From Flavitalea plasmicola (GTDB taxonomy: Bacteria > Bacteroidota > Bacteroidia > Chitinophagales > Chitinophagaceae): 64,000 bases of DNA. Below, piece by piece: positions 34,795 to 43,487 of this stretch. Positions within the stretch are counted from its first letter, which is position 1; every line of letters starts with the position of its first letter. The position numbers were made by a program, and so were the translations under genes. The stretch is taken from NCBI RefSeq assembly GCF_030546645.1, contig NZ_JAUOTO010000007.1, forward strand, positions 554,179 through 618,178, written 5' to 3'. Below the pieces are notes generated by a model that was not told where the DNA came from, made no database searches, and was given only the letters and a program-made list of their open reading frames with translations.

Positions 34795-36930
34795 GTGGAA
34801 CAAAAAAAGAATACCTTACATGTAGCATTGGTGGGCAATCCAAACGCTGGAAAAAGCTCCCTTTTCAATGCCCTCACCGGCCTGAACCAGAAAGTGGGCA
34901 ATTTCCCCGGCGTCACCGTCGACAAAAAGACGGGCTTCACCCAGCTTTCCACCGGTAACTCCGTCCAGATCATCGACCTGCCGGGCACTTATAGCCTCTA
35001 CCCCAAAAGAGCAGACGAATGGGTCACTTATAAAGTCCTTTTGGGTCAGGACCCCAGCATTCACGCCGACATGGTAGTCCTGCTGGTGGACGCGTCCAAC
35101 CTGAAACGAAACCTCCTTTTCTGCTCCCAGATCATCGACCTGAAAATACCCGTGGTAGTCGCCCTCACGATGATGGACCTGGCCGCCTCCAAAGGCATCG
35201 ACATCGACATCGAAGGGTTGGAACGGGAGCTGGGCATTCCCGTCGTCTCCGTCAATCCCCGTAAGAACAAGGGCATCCCCCAGCTGAAAAAGATCATAGA
35301 GCTGAGGGCAAGGCAGCTCCACCAGGCGCCGCCCCGCGATTTCATCGCAGGCAATGCCCTGGCCACCGGCGCCGTACAGGACGTGAAAGCCCTCTTCCGC
35401 GGAAAGGAGATCAGCGACTATACGGCCATCCACTACCTGATCAACCACGAAAGCTTCGACTTTGACCAGGGACTCCAGGAAAAGATCGAACACATCGAAA
35501 GCAAACATGCTTTCAATCACACCCGTATCCAGGCCGACGAGATCATGCAACGCTACAGCCGCATCAAGCAGATCATGCAGCACACGGTGTCAGAGCCGGA
35601 CCCGCTGCAAAAGACCCTGTTCACCGAGCGCCTGGATAATGTATTCCTGGACCGTACCTGGGGCTATATCATTTTGCTGGGGGTCCTCTTCTTCCTGTTC
35701 CAAAGCGTTTTCTGGATCGCGCAATATCCCATGGACGCCATCGACTGGAGCTTCTCCCGGCTGGGCGCCTGGCTGGGCCAGCTGCTGCCCGAAGCCTGGT
35801 GGAGCGACTTGTTCGTCAATGGTCTGCTGGCCGGCCTCAGCGGCATCCTCGTCTTCGTCCCCCAGATCATGATCCTTTTCGGGCTGATCACCATCCTGGA
35901 AGACACCGGCTATATGGCCCGCATCAGCTTTCTCACTGATAAGCTCATGCGAAAGGTAGGCCTCAACGGCAAGAGCGTCATGCCCATGATCAGCGGCTTC
36001 GCCTGCGCCGTCCCCGCCATCATGAGCACCCGGAATATCGAGAACAGGAAAGAACGCCTGCTCACCATCCTGATCACGCCGCTCATGAGCTGCAGCGCCC
36101 GCCTGCCCGTGTATACCATGCTCATCGCCGTGGCCGTTCCCCGGGGAAAGGTATTGGGAATTTTCAGCCTGCAGGGCCTCGTCATGATGGGCTTGTATAT
36201 GCTGGGGCTGGTGATGGCCATGGTCGTCTCCTATGTAGCCAAATGGTTCATTAAAATAAAGGAAAAAAGCTTCTTTATCCTCGAGCTGCCCATCTACAGG
36301 GCCCCCCGCTGGAACAACGTGCTGGTCACCATGGTGAACAAAGCAAAGATCTTCGTGGTAGATGCCGGTAAGGTCATCATCGTCATCAGCCTCATTCTCT
36401 GGGCGCTCAGCACGTATGGCCCCGGCGCCCGCATGCAGGACGTCAAAGACAAATACGCCCGGCAGGCTCAGCAAAACCCCGCCCGGGCGGCGGACCTGAA
36501 CAAAGAGAAGCAGGCCGCCCTCCTGGAAAACTCCTATGCCGGTATCTTAGGCAAAGCCGTCGAACCCGTCATTCATCCCCTGGGATTCGATTGGAAGATC
36601 GGCATCGCCCTCATCACCTCTTTTGCCGCAAGGGAAGTCTTCGTCGGGACGATGGCCACCTTGTACAGCGTGGAAGGAGGAAAGGATGCAGACCCGCAGA
36701 CCCTGCAGCAGCGCCTGCGCGCCGCCCGCCGGAATGACGGAACGCCCGTGTATACTTTGGCAGCCGGCATTTCCCTCATGGTATTCTATGTGCTGGCCAT
36801 GCAATGCATGAGCACCCTGGCCGTCGTGCGGCGCGAGACCCGCAGCTGGAAATGGCCTTTGATCCAGCTGGTGTATATGACGGGCCTGGCCTATCTCGTC
36901 AGCCTGCTGGTCTACCAGCTGCTGAAATAG
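34795..36930 (+). CDS. feoB: Ferrous iron transport protein B
   Basis: Inner-membrane Fe(II) transporter with an N-terminal GTPase; 711 residues from a GTG start (VEQKKNTLHVALVGNPNAGKSS). G1 GNPNAGKS is at 14-21, G3 DLPG at 61-64. The G4 position reads TMMD (125-128), a Thr where the consensus has Asn, which may alter guanine binding. The Gate domains carry SGFACAVPAIMSTR and the Cys-containing LMSCSARLPVY; nine or so helices follow from residue 285 on. No feoA gene precedes it, and FeoA is not fused to the N-terminus as in some Bacteroidota. The -7-like TACCTTTA (34770-34777) lies 17 bp before the GTG. Confidence 0.95.
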   Translation: MEQKKNTLHVALVGNPNAGKSSLFNALTGLNQKVGNFPGVTVDKKTGFTQLSTGNSVQIIDLPGTYSLYPKRADEWVTYKVLLGQDPSIHADMVVLLVDASNLKRNLLFCSQIIDLKIPVVVALTMMDLAASKGIDIDIEGLERELGIPVVSVNPRKNKGIPQLKKIIELRARQLHQAPPRDFIAGNALATGAVQDVKALFRGKEISDYTAIHYLINHESFDFDQGLQEKIEHIESKHAFNHTRIQADEIMQRYSRIKQIMQHTVSEPDPLQKTLFTERLDNVFLDRTWGYIILLGVLFFLFQSVFWIAQYPMDAIDWSFSRLGAWLGQLLPEAWWSDLFVNGLLAGLSGILVFVPQIMILFGLITILEDTGYMARISFLTDKLMRKVGLNGKSVMPMISGFACAVPAIMSTRNIENRKERLLTILITPLMSCSARLPVYTMLIAVAVPRGKVLGIFSLQGLVMMGLYMLGLVMAMVVSYVAKWFIKIKEKSFFILELPIYRAPRWNNVLVTMVNKAKIFVVDAGKVIIVISLILWALSTYGPGARMQDVKDKYARQAQQNPARAADLNKEKQAALLENSYAGILGKAVEPVIHPLGFDWKIGIALITSFAAREVFVGTMATLYSVEGGKDADPQTLQQRLRAARRNDGTPVYTLAAGISLMVFYVLAMQCMSTLAVVRRETRSWKWPLIQLVYMTGLAYLVSLLVYQLLK

Positions 36931-36972
36931 CAGGACCGCGTATCGCAAACAGGACCCTCTGTCACAGACCCC

Positions 36973-37584
36973 CTACCACACCCCCAGCTGCTCCAGCTCC
37001 TGGCGGAACTGCCCCGGGCTTTGAAAATGAATGCCATAAAAACCCAGCGCTTTGGCCGGAGTCACATTCCGGAGATTATCATCCACATACACCGCCCGGG
37101 AAGGATCGATGTCAAATCTCCTGATCAGCAGCTTATAAATATCAGGTGAAGGCTTCCTTATTTTTTCCGCCCCGGACACGAGCCGGCCATCAAACCAATG
37201 GAGGAATTCGTACAGCTCCAGCGCAATGGGAAAGGTTTCGGCGCTCCAGTTCGTCAGGGCATACAGCCGCACTTTGCTCTTTTCCTTCAGGTGCCGGAAG
37301 ATCTCCACCGTCTCATGGATGGGCCCTCCCAGCATCTCCTTCCAGCGATCGTAATACATCCGGATGTATTTTTCATGCTCCGGGTATTTGCGCACCAGGT
37401 ATTCAGTGCCTTCCTTCAGGGTCCTGCCGGCATCCTGCTCCTCGTTCCAGTCCAGCGTACATATATTGGACAGGAACCACTTCCGTTCTTCCTCACCCGG
37501 GAAGATCTCCTTATACAGGTAATCCGGGTTCCAGTCTACCAGCACCCCGCCCAGGTCGAACACCACCGTATCAATAGTCGCCAT
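36973..37584 (-). CDS. HAD-superfamily hydrolase (subfamily IA), 203 aa
   Basis: Cytoplasmic phosphatase-type HAD enzyme. Motif I is VVFDLGGVLVDW, with nucleophile Asp10 and Gly in place of the usual second Asp as in the YihX/epoxide-hydrolase-N group. Motif II is LYALTNWSAET, motif III the Lys in EKIRKPSPDIYKLL, and motif IV AVYVDDNLRNV. A helical cap lies between motifs I and II (LYKEIFPGEEERKWF onward). The substrate is likely a small phosphorylated metabolite and cannot be read from sequence. It is convergent with feoB, 42 bp apart. Confidence 0.88.
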   Translation of the reverse strand: MATIDTVVFDLGGVLVDWNPDYLYKEIFPGEEERKWFLSNICTLDWNEEQDAGRTLKEGTEYLVRKYPEHEKYIRMYYDRWKEMLGGPIHETVEIFRHLKEKSKVRLYALTNWSAETFPIALELYEFLHWFDGRLVSGAEKIRKPSPDIYKLLIRRFDIDPSRAVYVDDNLRNVTPAKALGFYGIHFQSPGQFRQELEQLGVW

Positions 37585-37617
37585 AATTAATTCTTTTATC
37601 AGTTGATGAATAAACGA

Positions 37618-38970
37618 TCATTCTTTCCAAACATAATACAGGACCCCGTTCTTGTCATCCGTGAAAAAAAAGGACCGCGCGTCGTTCATCAGCACGCCGC
37701 AAGGCCGCCCCTTACGGTCCGCCTCCGTCCTGCCGGACAGGAACCCATCCACGATGGGAACATACCCTCCATGGCGCGTTATTTTCACGATACTGTTGCC
37801 CCGCTGACGCGAGACCGTGGTCGAGCCATGCAACGCCACCACAAAGGCATCCCGTAGCAGGCTGTCGCCAAAACCCCTGAAATAGTCGAACCCCAGCGGT
37901 GCGGAATGCGCCAGGAACCCGCAATACGCCACGGGCGGCGGCGGCGGCAGCGACATGGCCGTTTCATGCGCCAACCTTTGCATGGCCGTATCAGGATAAA
38001 TGGTCTTTTTATATTGAAAATAGAACGGCCATCCATAGTGGACGCCCCTACCGATCTTCTGAAAAAGGTCTTCCGGTTTATCCGGTCCCAGCAGATCTCT
38101 CCCCATGCCGGTGGACCACAGCTCATCACCCACCCATTTGATCCCCACGGAATTCCGCAGGCCCCTGGCAAAAACATGCCGGTCGCCGCCATCAGGGTCC
38201 ATCTCCTGGATCGTGGCCCGCACATCCTCGCTTTCGATACAGGCATTACAGCTGCTGCCAACGCTCACATATAATTTCCGCCCGTGAAAGGCAAAGCTTC
38301 TGGTGAGATGCCATCCCCCGTATTTATACCCCAGTCCGTAATCCGGCCAGGTGGCCACCACCTGTGCCGGCCCGGAAGGGACCGTGTCGCCCCCGCGGTA
38401 AGGGTAACGGCAGAGCTTATCCGTCTCCGAAATGTAGATATAGGTCCTGCCCTCCTCCTCGTAAAAACCCACCTGGTTCGGATTGTGCAGTCCTTCCATA
38501 AAGGTTTGCACCTTCCTGAACTGCCGGCCAGCGCTGTCCCAATCGGCGAAGATGTATACCTTACCTCTTTTATTGTCGCTGGTATTGAACATGTCCGAAG
38601 CAAAGAGCCTTCCGTCCGGACTTCTGGCAAGAAACCTCAATCGTCGCAAGCCTTCAAAGGCGACACCGATATGATACCCCTTGGGCGTATGCAGCTGCAG
38701 CTCCACTCCTTTTTGCAGGTGGATGGAATGCGACACCTGCTCCGGGACTGGCTCATCCCTGCCAGCTAATGCTGCGGACGTATCGACACCCGCCAACGTG
38801 TCCGTCTCCGCCCCCGTATAATAGGCCGTATCATGTGGCCGTGCCGCAACAGCCCCCGACGTGGTAATGCTTGTCGTATCTACCGTATCACCGCCCGCCT
38901 TCTTTCCTCCACCTCCGCCGCAAGCCATCCACGACACCACCATGACAGCTACCCCTGTCTTCTTTATCAT
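37618..38970 (-). CDS. PQQ-type sorbosone/glucose dehydrogenase-like lipoprotein, 450 aa
   Basis: Predicted periplasmic or outer-membrane lipoprotein with a six-bladed propeller. ATG at 38970 gives MIKKTGVAVMVVSWMAC, a good lipobox with Cys17, followed by a Gly-rich and Thr/Asp-rich linker. The propeller shows LRFLARSPDGRLFASDM, VSVGSSCNACIESEDVRATI and EMDPDGGDRHVFARGLRNSVGIKW, all typical of the sorbosone dehydrogenase family. A Pro run (SLPPPPPVAYCG) is unusual. Family members oxidise sugars with PQQ, but many Bacteroidota copies are uncharacterised and the organism may lack PQQ synthesis. It starts 7 bp after the aminotransferase gene stop, so the two are cotranscribed. Confidence 0.85.
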   Translation of the reverse strand: MIKKTGVAVMVVSWMACGGGGGKKAGGDTVDTTSITTSGAVAARPHDTAYYTGAETDTLAGVDTSAALAGRDEPVPEQVSHSIHLQKGVELQLHTPKGYHIGVAFEGLRRLRFLARSPDGRLFASDMFNTSDNKRGKVYIFADWDSAGRQFRKVQTFMEGLHNPNQVGFYEEEGRTYIYISETDKLCRYPYRGGDTVPSGPAQVVATWPDYGLGYKYGGWHLTRSFAFHGRKLYVSVGSSCNACIESEDVRATIQEMDPDGGDRHVFARGLRNSVGIKWVGDELWSTGMGRDLLGPDKPEDLFQKIGRGVHYGWPFYFQYKKTIYPDTAMQRLAHETAMSLPPPPPVAYCGFLAHSAPLGFDYFRGFGDSLLRDAFVVALHGSTTVSRQRGNSIVKITRHGGYVPIVDGFLSGRTEADRKGRPCGVLMNDARSFFFTDDKNGVLYYVWKE

Positions 38971-38977
38971 ATATCCA

Positions 38978-40129
38978 TTATATTTTGAGCAGCCGCTCCA
39001 CCGCCCGCTGCAGCGTCTCCTCCTTCTTTGCAAAGCAGAACCGTACCACCTTATCATCTTTACCCGCCGTGTAGAACGCGGAGACGGGGATCATCGCCAC
39101 CCCATATTCTTTCGTAATACGAATGGCAAAATCCTTATCGCTTTCATCACTGATCCGGTCATATCGGTACAATTGAAAATAGCTGCCAAAAGAGGGGAGG
39201 GGCGTAAACCGCGTGGCGCGCATCAAATCCTGGAAATAGTCCCTTTTGCCCTGCAGAAAAGCAGGGAGATCCAGGTACGAGCTCCTGTCCGTGAGAAACT
39301 CCGCCAGCGCCACCTGCGAAGGCGTATGACAGCTGAAACAGTTGAACTGGTGGACCTTCCGGAACTCCGCCATCAACGCCGGCGAAGAAACACTATACCC
39401 CAGCTTCCAGCCCGTGCAATGGTAGATCTTCCCGAAAGAGAAGGAGACAAAGCTCCTTTCCAGCAGGTCGGGGTAGCGTAAAATAGATTGATGGGGCACC
39501 CCGTCAAAAATAAGATGCTCATATACCTCGTCCGACTGGATGAAGATGCCGCTATCCTTTACCAATGCCCGCAACGCGACGATATCGTCTTCCCGCAGCA
39601 CCGAGCCGGTGGGATTATGCGGCGAGTTCAGCATGATCATCCTGGTCCTGGACGTGACCCGGCGACGCACTTCTTCCCAGTCGATCCGGTAGTCGGGAAA
39701 GCTCAGGGGGATCCGGATGGCCACGGCGCCATTGATCTCGATGTTCGGGATATAGCTGTCATAAGCCGGCTCGAAGACGATCACCTCATCCCCCGGCCGT
39801 AGTATCGTGGTAAGCGCCGTATAGATAGCATAGGTCCCGCCCGGGGTAATGGTGATCTGGGTAGCAGGGTCGACCGAAGTGTTATACAGGTATTCGATCT
39901 TCGCCGACAGCACTTCCCGCAGGGACTGTAGCCCATGCATATGCGCATATTGGTTGAAGCCGTCCCGCATGGCCTTATCCACCAGGCCTATCAGCCGGGC
40001 GTCCATGGGAAAATCAGGAAAGCCCTGACCCAGGTTCACGGCGCCCAGTTCCGTGGCCAGCGAACTCATGACGGTAAAGATGGTCGTCCCCACCTGGGGC
40101 AGCTTGCTGGGGATAGAAGGAATGTTCAT
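38978..40129 (-). CDS. Class I/II aminotransferase (methionine aminotransferase-like), 383 aa
   Basis: PLP-dependent fold-type I transaminase. Family features include VNLGQGFPDFPMD, the substrate loop NQYAHMHGLQSLREVLS, LNSPHNPTGSVL and the PLP-Lys motif SFSFGKIYHCTGWKLGYS. The C-terminal Arg motif is VVRFCFAKKEETL. It is closest in layout to the YbdL/methionine aminotransferase group, which uses methionine, aromatic residues or glutamine, and is common in Bacteroidota. It precedes the sugar-dehydrogenase-like gene by 7 bp. It follows the exonuclease gene on the same strand after 21 bp. Confidence 0.9.
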   Translation of the reverse strand: MNIPSIPSKLPQVGTTIFTVMSSLATELGAVNLGQGFPDFPMDARLIGLVDKAMRDGFNQYAHMHGLQSLREVLSAKIEYLYNTSVDPATQITITPGGTYAIYTALTTILRPGDEVIVFEPAYDSYIPNIEINGAVAIRIPLSFPDYRIDWEEVRRRVTSRTRMIMLNSPHNPTGSVLREDDIVALRALVKDSGIFIQSDEVYEHLIFDGVPHQSILRYPDLLERSFVSFSFGKIYHCTGWKLGYSVSSPALMAEFRKVHQFNCFSCHTPSQVALAEFLTDRSSYLDLPAFLQGKRDYFQDLMRATRFTPLPSFGSYFQLYRYDRISDESDKDFAIRITKEYGVAMIPVSAFYTAGKDDKVVRFCFAKKEETLQRAVERLLKI

Positions 40130-40150
40130 GGTAATAATGCTTGAAAGGCG

Positions 40151-40879
40151 CTATTTTAATTCTATGTTCTCGTCCCGGATAAGGGACTCGCCGTGCATGC
40201 GGAGATACACCTGTGCTACGGTGATGACATCTTTCTGGCAATAGGTGACTATCCTGGGAAGGTCGCCCTGGACCCAATAAACATTCCCCACCTGGCTGCC
40301 GTCGATATCGTCCTTTGGCGTGGGGATCCCAAGCGTATGGGCCAGCAGGTTCAGTCCGACAAAGCTTCTGTATTCTCCGAATTTCCAAAGCTCCATGGTA
40401 TCGATGTGCTGGACCTCCCAGGGTTTTCTGCCGGACATGTTCAGCACGGCCGGAATGTTCATCCCATGAATGACCATCCTGCGGCAGAGATAGGGGAAAT
40501 CGAATTCCCTGCCGTTATGCGCGCAAAGATATTTGGAGTGATCCGGCGCCCATTTACGCAACAGGTCCGCAAACCCGGCCAGCAACGCCTTTTCATCGTC
40601 GCCGGAAAAGGATTTCAGCGTCAGCTTCCTGTCCGAAGGAGGTCCGGAGACGATCCCGCAGCTGATGCAGATGATCTTGCCGAATTCCGCATAGATGGCG
40701 CTTCGTTCGTAGATCTTTTCGACATCTTCCAGGCTCACCGGCTGTTTGTCCTTCAGCAATATCTCGGCTTTGTGCCGCCATAGTGCTTTCCACTCATCAG
40801 GCACTTCTTCAAATGTCCGATGCTGGGACACCGTTTCGATATCCAGGAACAGAATGTTATGGAGTGGGTGGGGAGACAT
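40151..40879 (-). CDS. 3'-5' exonuclease, PolB-exonuclease-like (DEDDy), 242 aa
   Basis: Stand-alone proofreading-type nuclease. ExoI is NILFLDIETVS (Asp and Glu), ExoII is YLCAHNGREFDFPYLCRRM, and ExoIII is VTYCQKDVITVAQVYLRM (Tyr and Asp), giving the DEDDy set. The GFADLLRKWAP helix precedes ExoII. Family members are annotated as predicted 3'-5' exonucleases related to the PolB exonuclease domain; the biological substrate is not known. It lies 34 bp downstream of manC on the same strand, possibly read through from the kpsF-manC unit. Confidence 0.9.
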   Translation of the reverse strand: MSPHPLHNILFLDIETVSQHRTFEEVPDEWKALWRHKAEILLKDKQPVSLEDVEKIYERSAIYAEFGKIICISCGIVSGPPSDRKLTLKSFSGDDEKALLAGFADLLRKWAPDHSKYLCAHNGREFDFPYLCRRMVIHGMNIPAVLNMSGRKPWEVQHIDTMELWKFGEYRSFVGLNLLAHTLGIPTPKDDIDGSQVGNVYWVQGDLPRIVTYCQKDVITVAQVYLRMHGESLIRDENIELK

Positions 40880-40913
40880 GCAACGAATATACGAATCTCC
40901 TTTGTCTCCTCCT

Positions 40914-41996
40914 TCAGAGGTATTGATCCCCTTTGCTGCGTTTCAGCTCTGCCACATATTCCTTGATCTCCTGCTCTTTTTCCCGCTTGCAGATCAGCAG
41001 CACATCCTTGGTATCCACGACAATGAAATCATCAAGGCCCTGCAGCAACAGCAGCTTGTCATTGGGCGCCTTCACGACACACTTGGTGGAATCGATCACC
41101 ACGACATTATCGCCAGCCACCGCATTGGCCAGGTAATCCTTTTCAAGGTTCTCGTAGGCGCTGTTCCAGGTACCCAGGTCGCTCCATCCAAATGAGGACG
41201 GTATCACGTAGACATTGTCCGCCTTTTCCATGATACCGAAATCGATGGAAATATTCGTGCATAAGGGATAGATATGTTCCAGGGCCGCCTTTTCGCCGGG
41301 CGTGTTGAACTTCTCTTTTTCCGCCGCAAATACATCGTACATCTCGGGCAGATATTTTTCGAACGCCTGGATGATGTTCTTCACCTGCCAGACAAAAATA
41401 CCCGCATTCCACAGGAAATCGCCGCTGGCTAAAAAGGTCTTGGCCAGCTCCAGGTTCGGCTTTTCGGTAAAGGTCTTTACCTTATAAACATTGTCGGATA
41501 CAGACTGCTGCTCATGCTGGATATAGCCATACCCCGTATTGGGATAGGTCGGCTTGATGCCCAGGGTGATAAAGGCGCTGTGCTTGTTGACAAAGCTCAG
41601 CGCTTCCAGGCATACCTTGGTAAATCCCTTCTTATCCATGATCAGGTGGTCAGCCGGCGCCACGATGAGAGAGGCCTTAGGGTCTTTCTGCATCAATTTG
41701 AAAGAGATGTAAGCGATACAGGGAGCCGTGTTCTTCCGGGATGGCTCTCCCAATATGTTTGCTTTGGGTAGCTCAGGTAGCTGGTCGTGCACGATGTCCT
41801 TGTACTCGTTGGACGTCACCACATAAATGTTCTCCGCGGGAATAAAGGATGCAAAGCGCTCAAAGGTCCATTGGATCAGCGTCTTTCCCGTATTCAGGAT
41901 GTCCAGGAACTGCTTGGGAAAGTTCTGACGGCTCATAGGCCAGAAGCGGCTGCCGATGCCGCCGGCCATGATGACCACATAGTGATTTTTATTCAT
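40914..41996 (-). CDS. manC: Mannose-1-phosphate guanylyltransferase
   Basis: Makes GDP-mannose from mannose-1-phosphate and GTP, a precursor of surface glycans. The N-terminal nucleotidyltransferase signature is VIMAGGIGSRFWPMSRQNFPKQFLDI. NTAPCIAYI, APADHLIMDKKGF, FTEKPNLELAKTFLASGDFLWNAGIFVW and SFGWSDLGTWNSAYE follow. The short C-terminal beta-helix lacks the isomerase half found in bifunctional ManC proteins, so this is the single-function ~360-residue form. It follows the KpsF-type isomerase by 8 bp, which points to a shared operon for lipopolysaccharide or capsule sugars. Confidence 0.93.
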   Translation of the reverse strand: MNKNHYVVIMAGGIGSRFWPMSRQNFPKQFLDILNTGKTLIQWTFERFASFIPAENIYVVTSNEYKDIVHDQLPELPKANILGEPSRKNTAPCIAYISFKLMQKDPKASLIVAPADHLIMDKKGFTKVCLEALSFVNKHSAFITLGIKPTYPNTGYGYIQHEQQSVSDNVYKVKTFTEKPNLELAKTFLASGDFLWNAGIFVWQVKNIIQAFEKYLPEMYDVFAAEKEKFNTPGEKAALEHIYPLCTNISIDFGIMEKADNVYVIPSSFGWSDLGTWNSAYENLEKDYLANAVAGDNVVVIDSTKCVVKAPNDKLLLLQGLDDFIVVDTKDVLLICKREKEQEIKEYVAELKRSKGDQYL

Positions 41997-42004
41997 AAAA
42001 CGTT

Positions 42005-42973
42005 TTAAATGATCCCTTCCCGGATTAGGTCGTGCAAATGGATAAAGCCCATATAGCCAGTCGTCCCGGTAACCACCAGCTGTGTGATATCATATGTGCG
42101 CATTAGGTCAAGTGCTTCGATCGCCAACGCTTCCGCTTCCACGGTCTTCGGATGCTTCGTCATGATGGTCCCGGCCGTCATCCCGTCCGTGTTGATATTC
42201 TTCTCCAGCATGCGGCGCAGGTCACCGTCCGTAACGATACCCAGCAAACCGCCTTTTTCATCCGTGACAGCCGTTGCACCCAGGCGCTTGGAGGTGATCT
42301 CCATGATCACTTCCCGGAGCGTGGCGGAGACAGGCACTTTCGGCCGCTCGTTGTGGATATACAAATCCTGTACCCGCAGGTAGAGCTTCTTCCCCAACGT
42401 ACCGCCGGGATGGAATCTGGCAAAGTCCTCGCTCCCGAATCCCCTCATTTCCATCAGCGTCACCGCCAGGGCATCGCCCATCACCAGCTGTGTCGTCGTG
42501 CTGCTGGTGGGGGCCAGGTTATTGAGGCAAGCTTCCTGGTCTACCGTGGTATTCAGTACAATGGAAGCCTGTTTGGCCAACACGGATTGCAGGTTACCCA
42601 CCATGGCCACCAGTGGATTCCCGAAATTCCTGATAAAGCTGAGCAGCATTTTGACCTCCGGGCTCTCCCCGCTCTTACTGATAATAAGTACAATATCCTG
42701 CTCCTGAACCATGCCCAGGTCGCCGTGAATGGCATCCGCAGCATGAAGAAAAATAGCCGGCGTACCCGTGGAGTTAAAAGTGGCGACGATCTTCTGCGCA
42801 ATAATGGCGCTTTTCCCGATGCCGCTGACGATCACCCGGCCCTTGCAGGCAAATATGAGCTCCACCGCTTTCTCGAACTGGCCGTCCAAAAGCTCTTCCA
42901 ACGCAGCCACTGATGCGGCCTCCTTCCGGATGGTATTTCTGCCTGTCTCGAGAATATTGATGCCCTTGCTCAT
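42005..42973 (-). CDS. kdsD: Arabinose-5-phosphate isomerase (KpsF/KdsD/GutQ family)
   Basis: Interconverts ribulose-5-phosphate and arabinose-5-phosphate, the first step toward Kdo of lipopolysaccharide; 322 residues. The SIS domain has VIVSGIGKSAIIAQKIVATF and VLIISKSGESPEVKML, with the catalytic region HAADAIHGDLGMV. Two CBS domains cover ~200-322 (LREVIMEITSKRLGATAVTD and LDLMRTYDITQLVV). It is the first gene of the unit with manC. The promoter TTG-N19-TAGGTTTG ends 10 bp before the ATG, so the leader would be almost absent. Confidence 0.93.
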   Translation of the reverse strand: MSKGINILETGRNTIRKEAASVAALEELLDGQFEKAVELIFACKGRVIVSGIGKSAIIAQKIVATFNSTGTPAIFLHAADAIHGDLGMVQEQDIVLIISKSGESPEVKMLLSFIRNFGNPLVAMVGNLQSVLAKQASIVLNTTVDQEACLNNLAPTSSTTTQLVMGDALAVTLMEMRGFGSEDFARFHPGGTLGKKLYLRVQDLYIHNERPKVPVSATLREVIMEITSKRLGATAVTDEKGGLLGIVTDGDLRRMLEKNINTDGMTAGTIMTKHPKTVEAEALAIEALDLMRTYDITQLVVTGTTGYMGFIHLHDLIREGII

Positions 42974-42983
42974 AAAGATTTCG

Positions 42984-43013
42984 CAAACCTACATTAAAAT
43001 GATAAAAGGACAA
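42984..43013 (-). promoter_or_regulatory. Promoter of the kdsD-manC unit
   Basis: On the minus strand, TTG (43013-43011) is followed after 19 bp by TAGGTTTG (42991-42984), an exact TAnnTTTG. The transcript would start about 5 nt before the ATG at 42973, giving a nearly leaderless message. Confidence 0.55.
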
Positions 43014-43487
43014 TAAATGCACATGTACGCTTGATACTGCTCAATAATGTTTCCATCGTCGTGTTAGGTTCTTCATGTCCATTCATTTACCACCGTCATC
43101 CATCCCAGAACCGCCCTCCTTGTTTCTCCCCCTTTCCCTTAAAAGCAGGCCAAATCGTATTTCCTAAGTGTTAATCTTTATCTTTTGATCCCCATTTCAA
43201 GAGCGTTTCACCATTCTTCTTTGTATATCAAACTATTATCGCTTAAAATTTCCACTCCGAATACATATCATTTTTTCTTATATTTATACAGTGAATGGCA
43301 ACTTTTAACAGATTCAGCTATGGGCTTACCCTGTTTTTGTGTAACTTCGCCAACCCCTTAAGCCGGGCTCTGAATAGATACAATAGAACGCCTTTATTCA
43401 CCTGTTAATCTTAATGCGTGAATAAGTAATTCCGGCTGTTCAGGGTATTTTGGTTACCGTAAATCGTGAGGAGGAAAATATTCGAGC
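43014..43487. other. AT-rich intergenic region upstream of recQ
   Basis: Divergent control region between kdsD and recQ. GGAGGA at 43470-43475 is an unusually strong purine-rich site for a Bacteroidota gene, 12 bp before the recQ ATG. A 37-codon frame at 43295-43408 has little to support it. I see no repeat or RNA gene. Confidence 0.5.

Noticed and set aside
43295..43408. 37-codon ORF MATFNRFSYGLTLF... upstream of recQ
   Set aside because: No ribosome-binding site, terminator or membrane pattern beyond a weak hydrophobic stretch; kept as non-coding leader.
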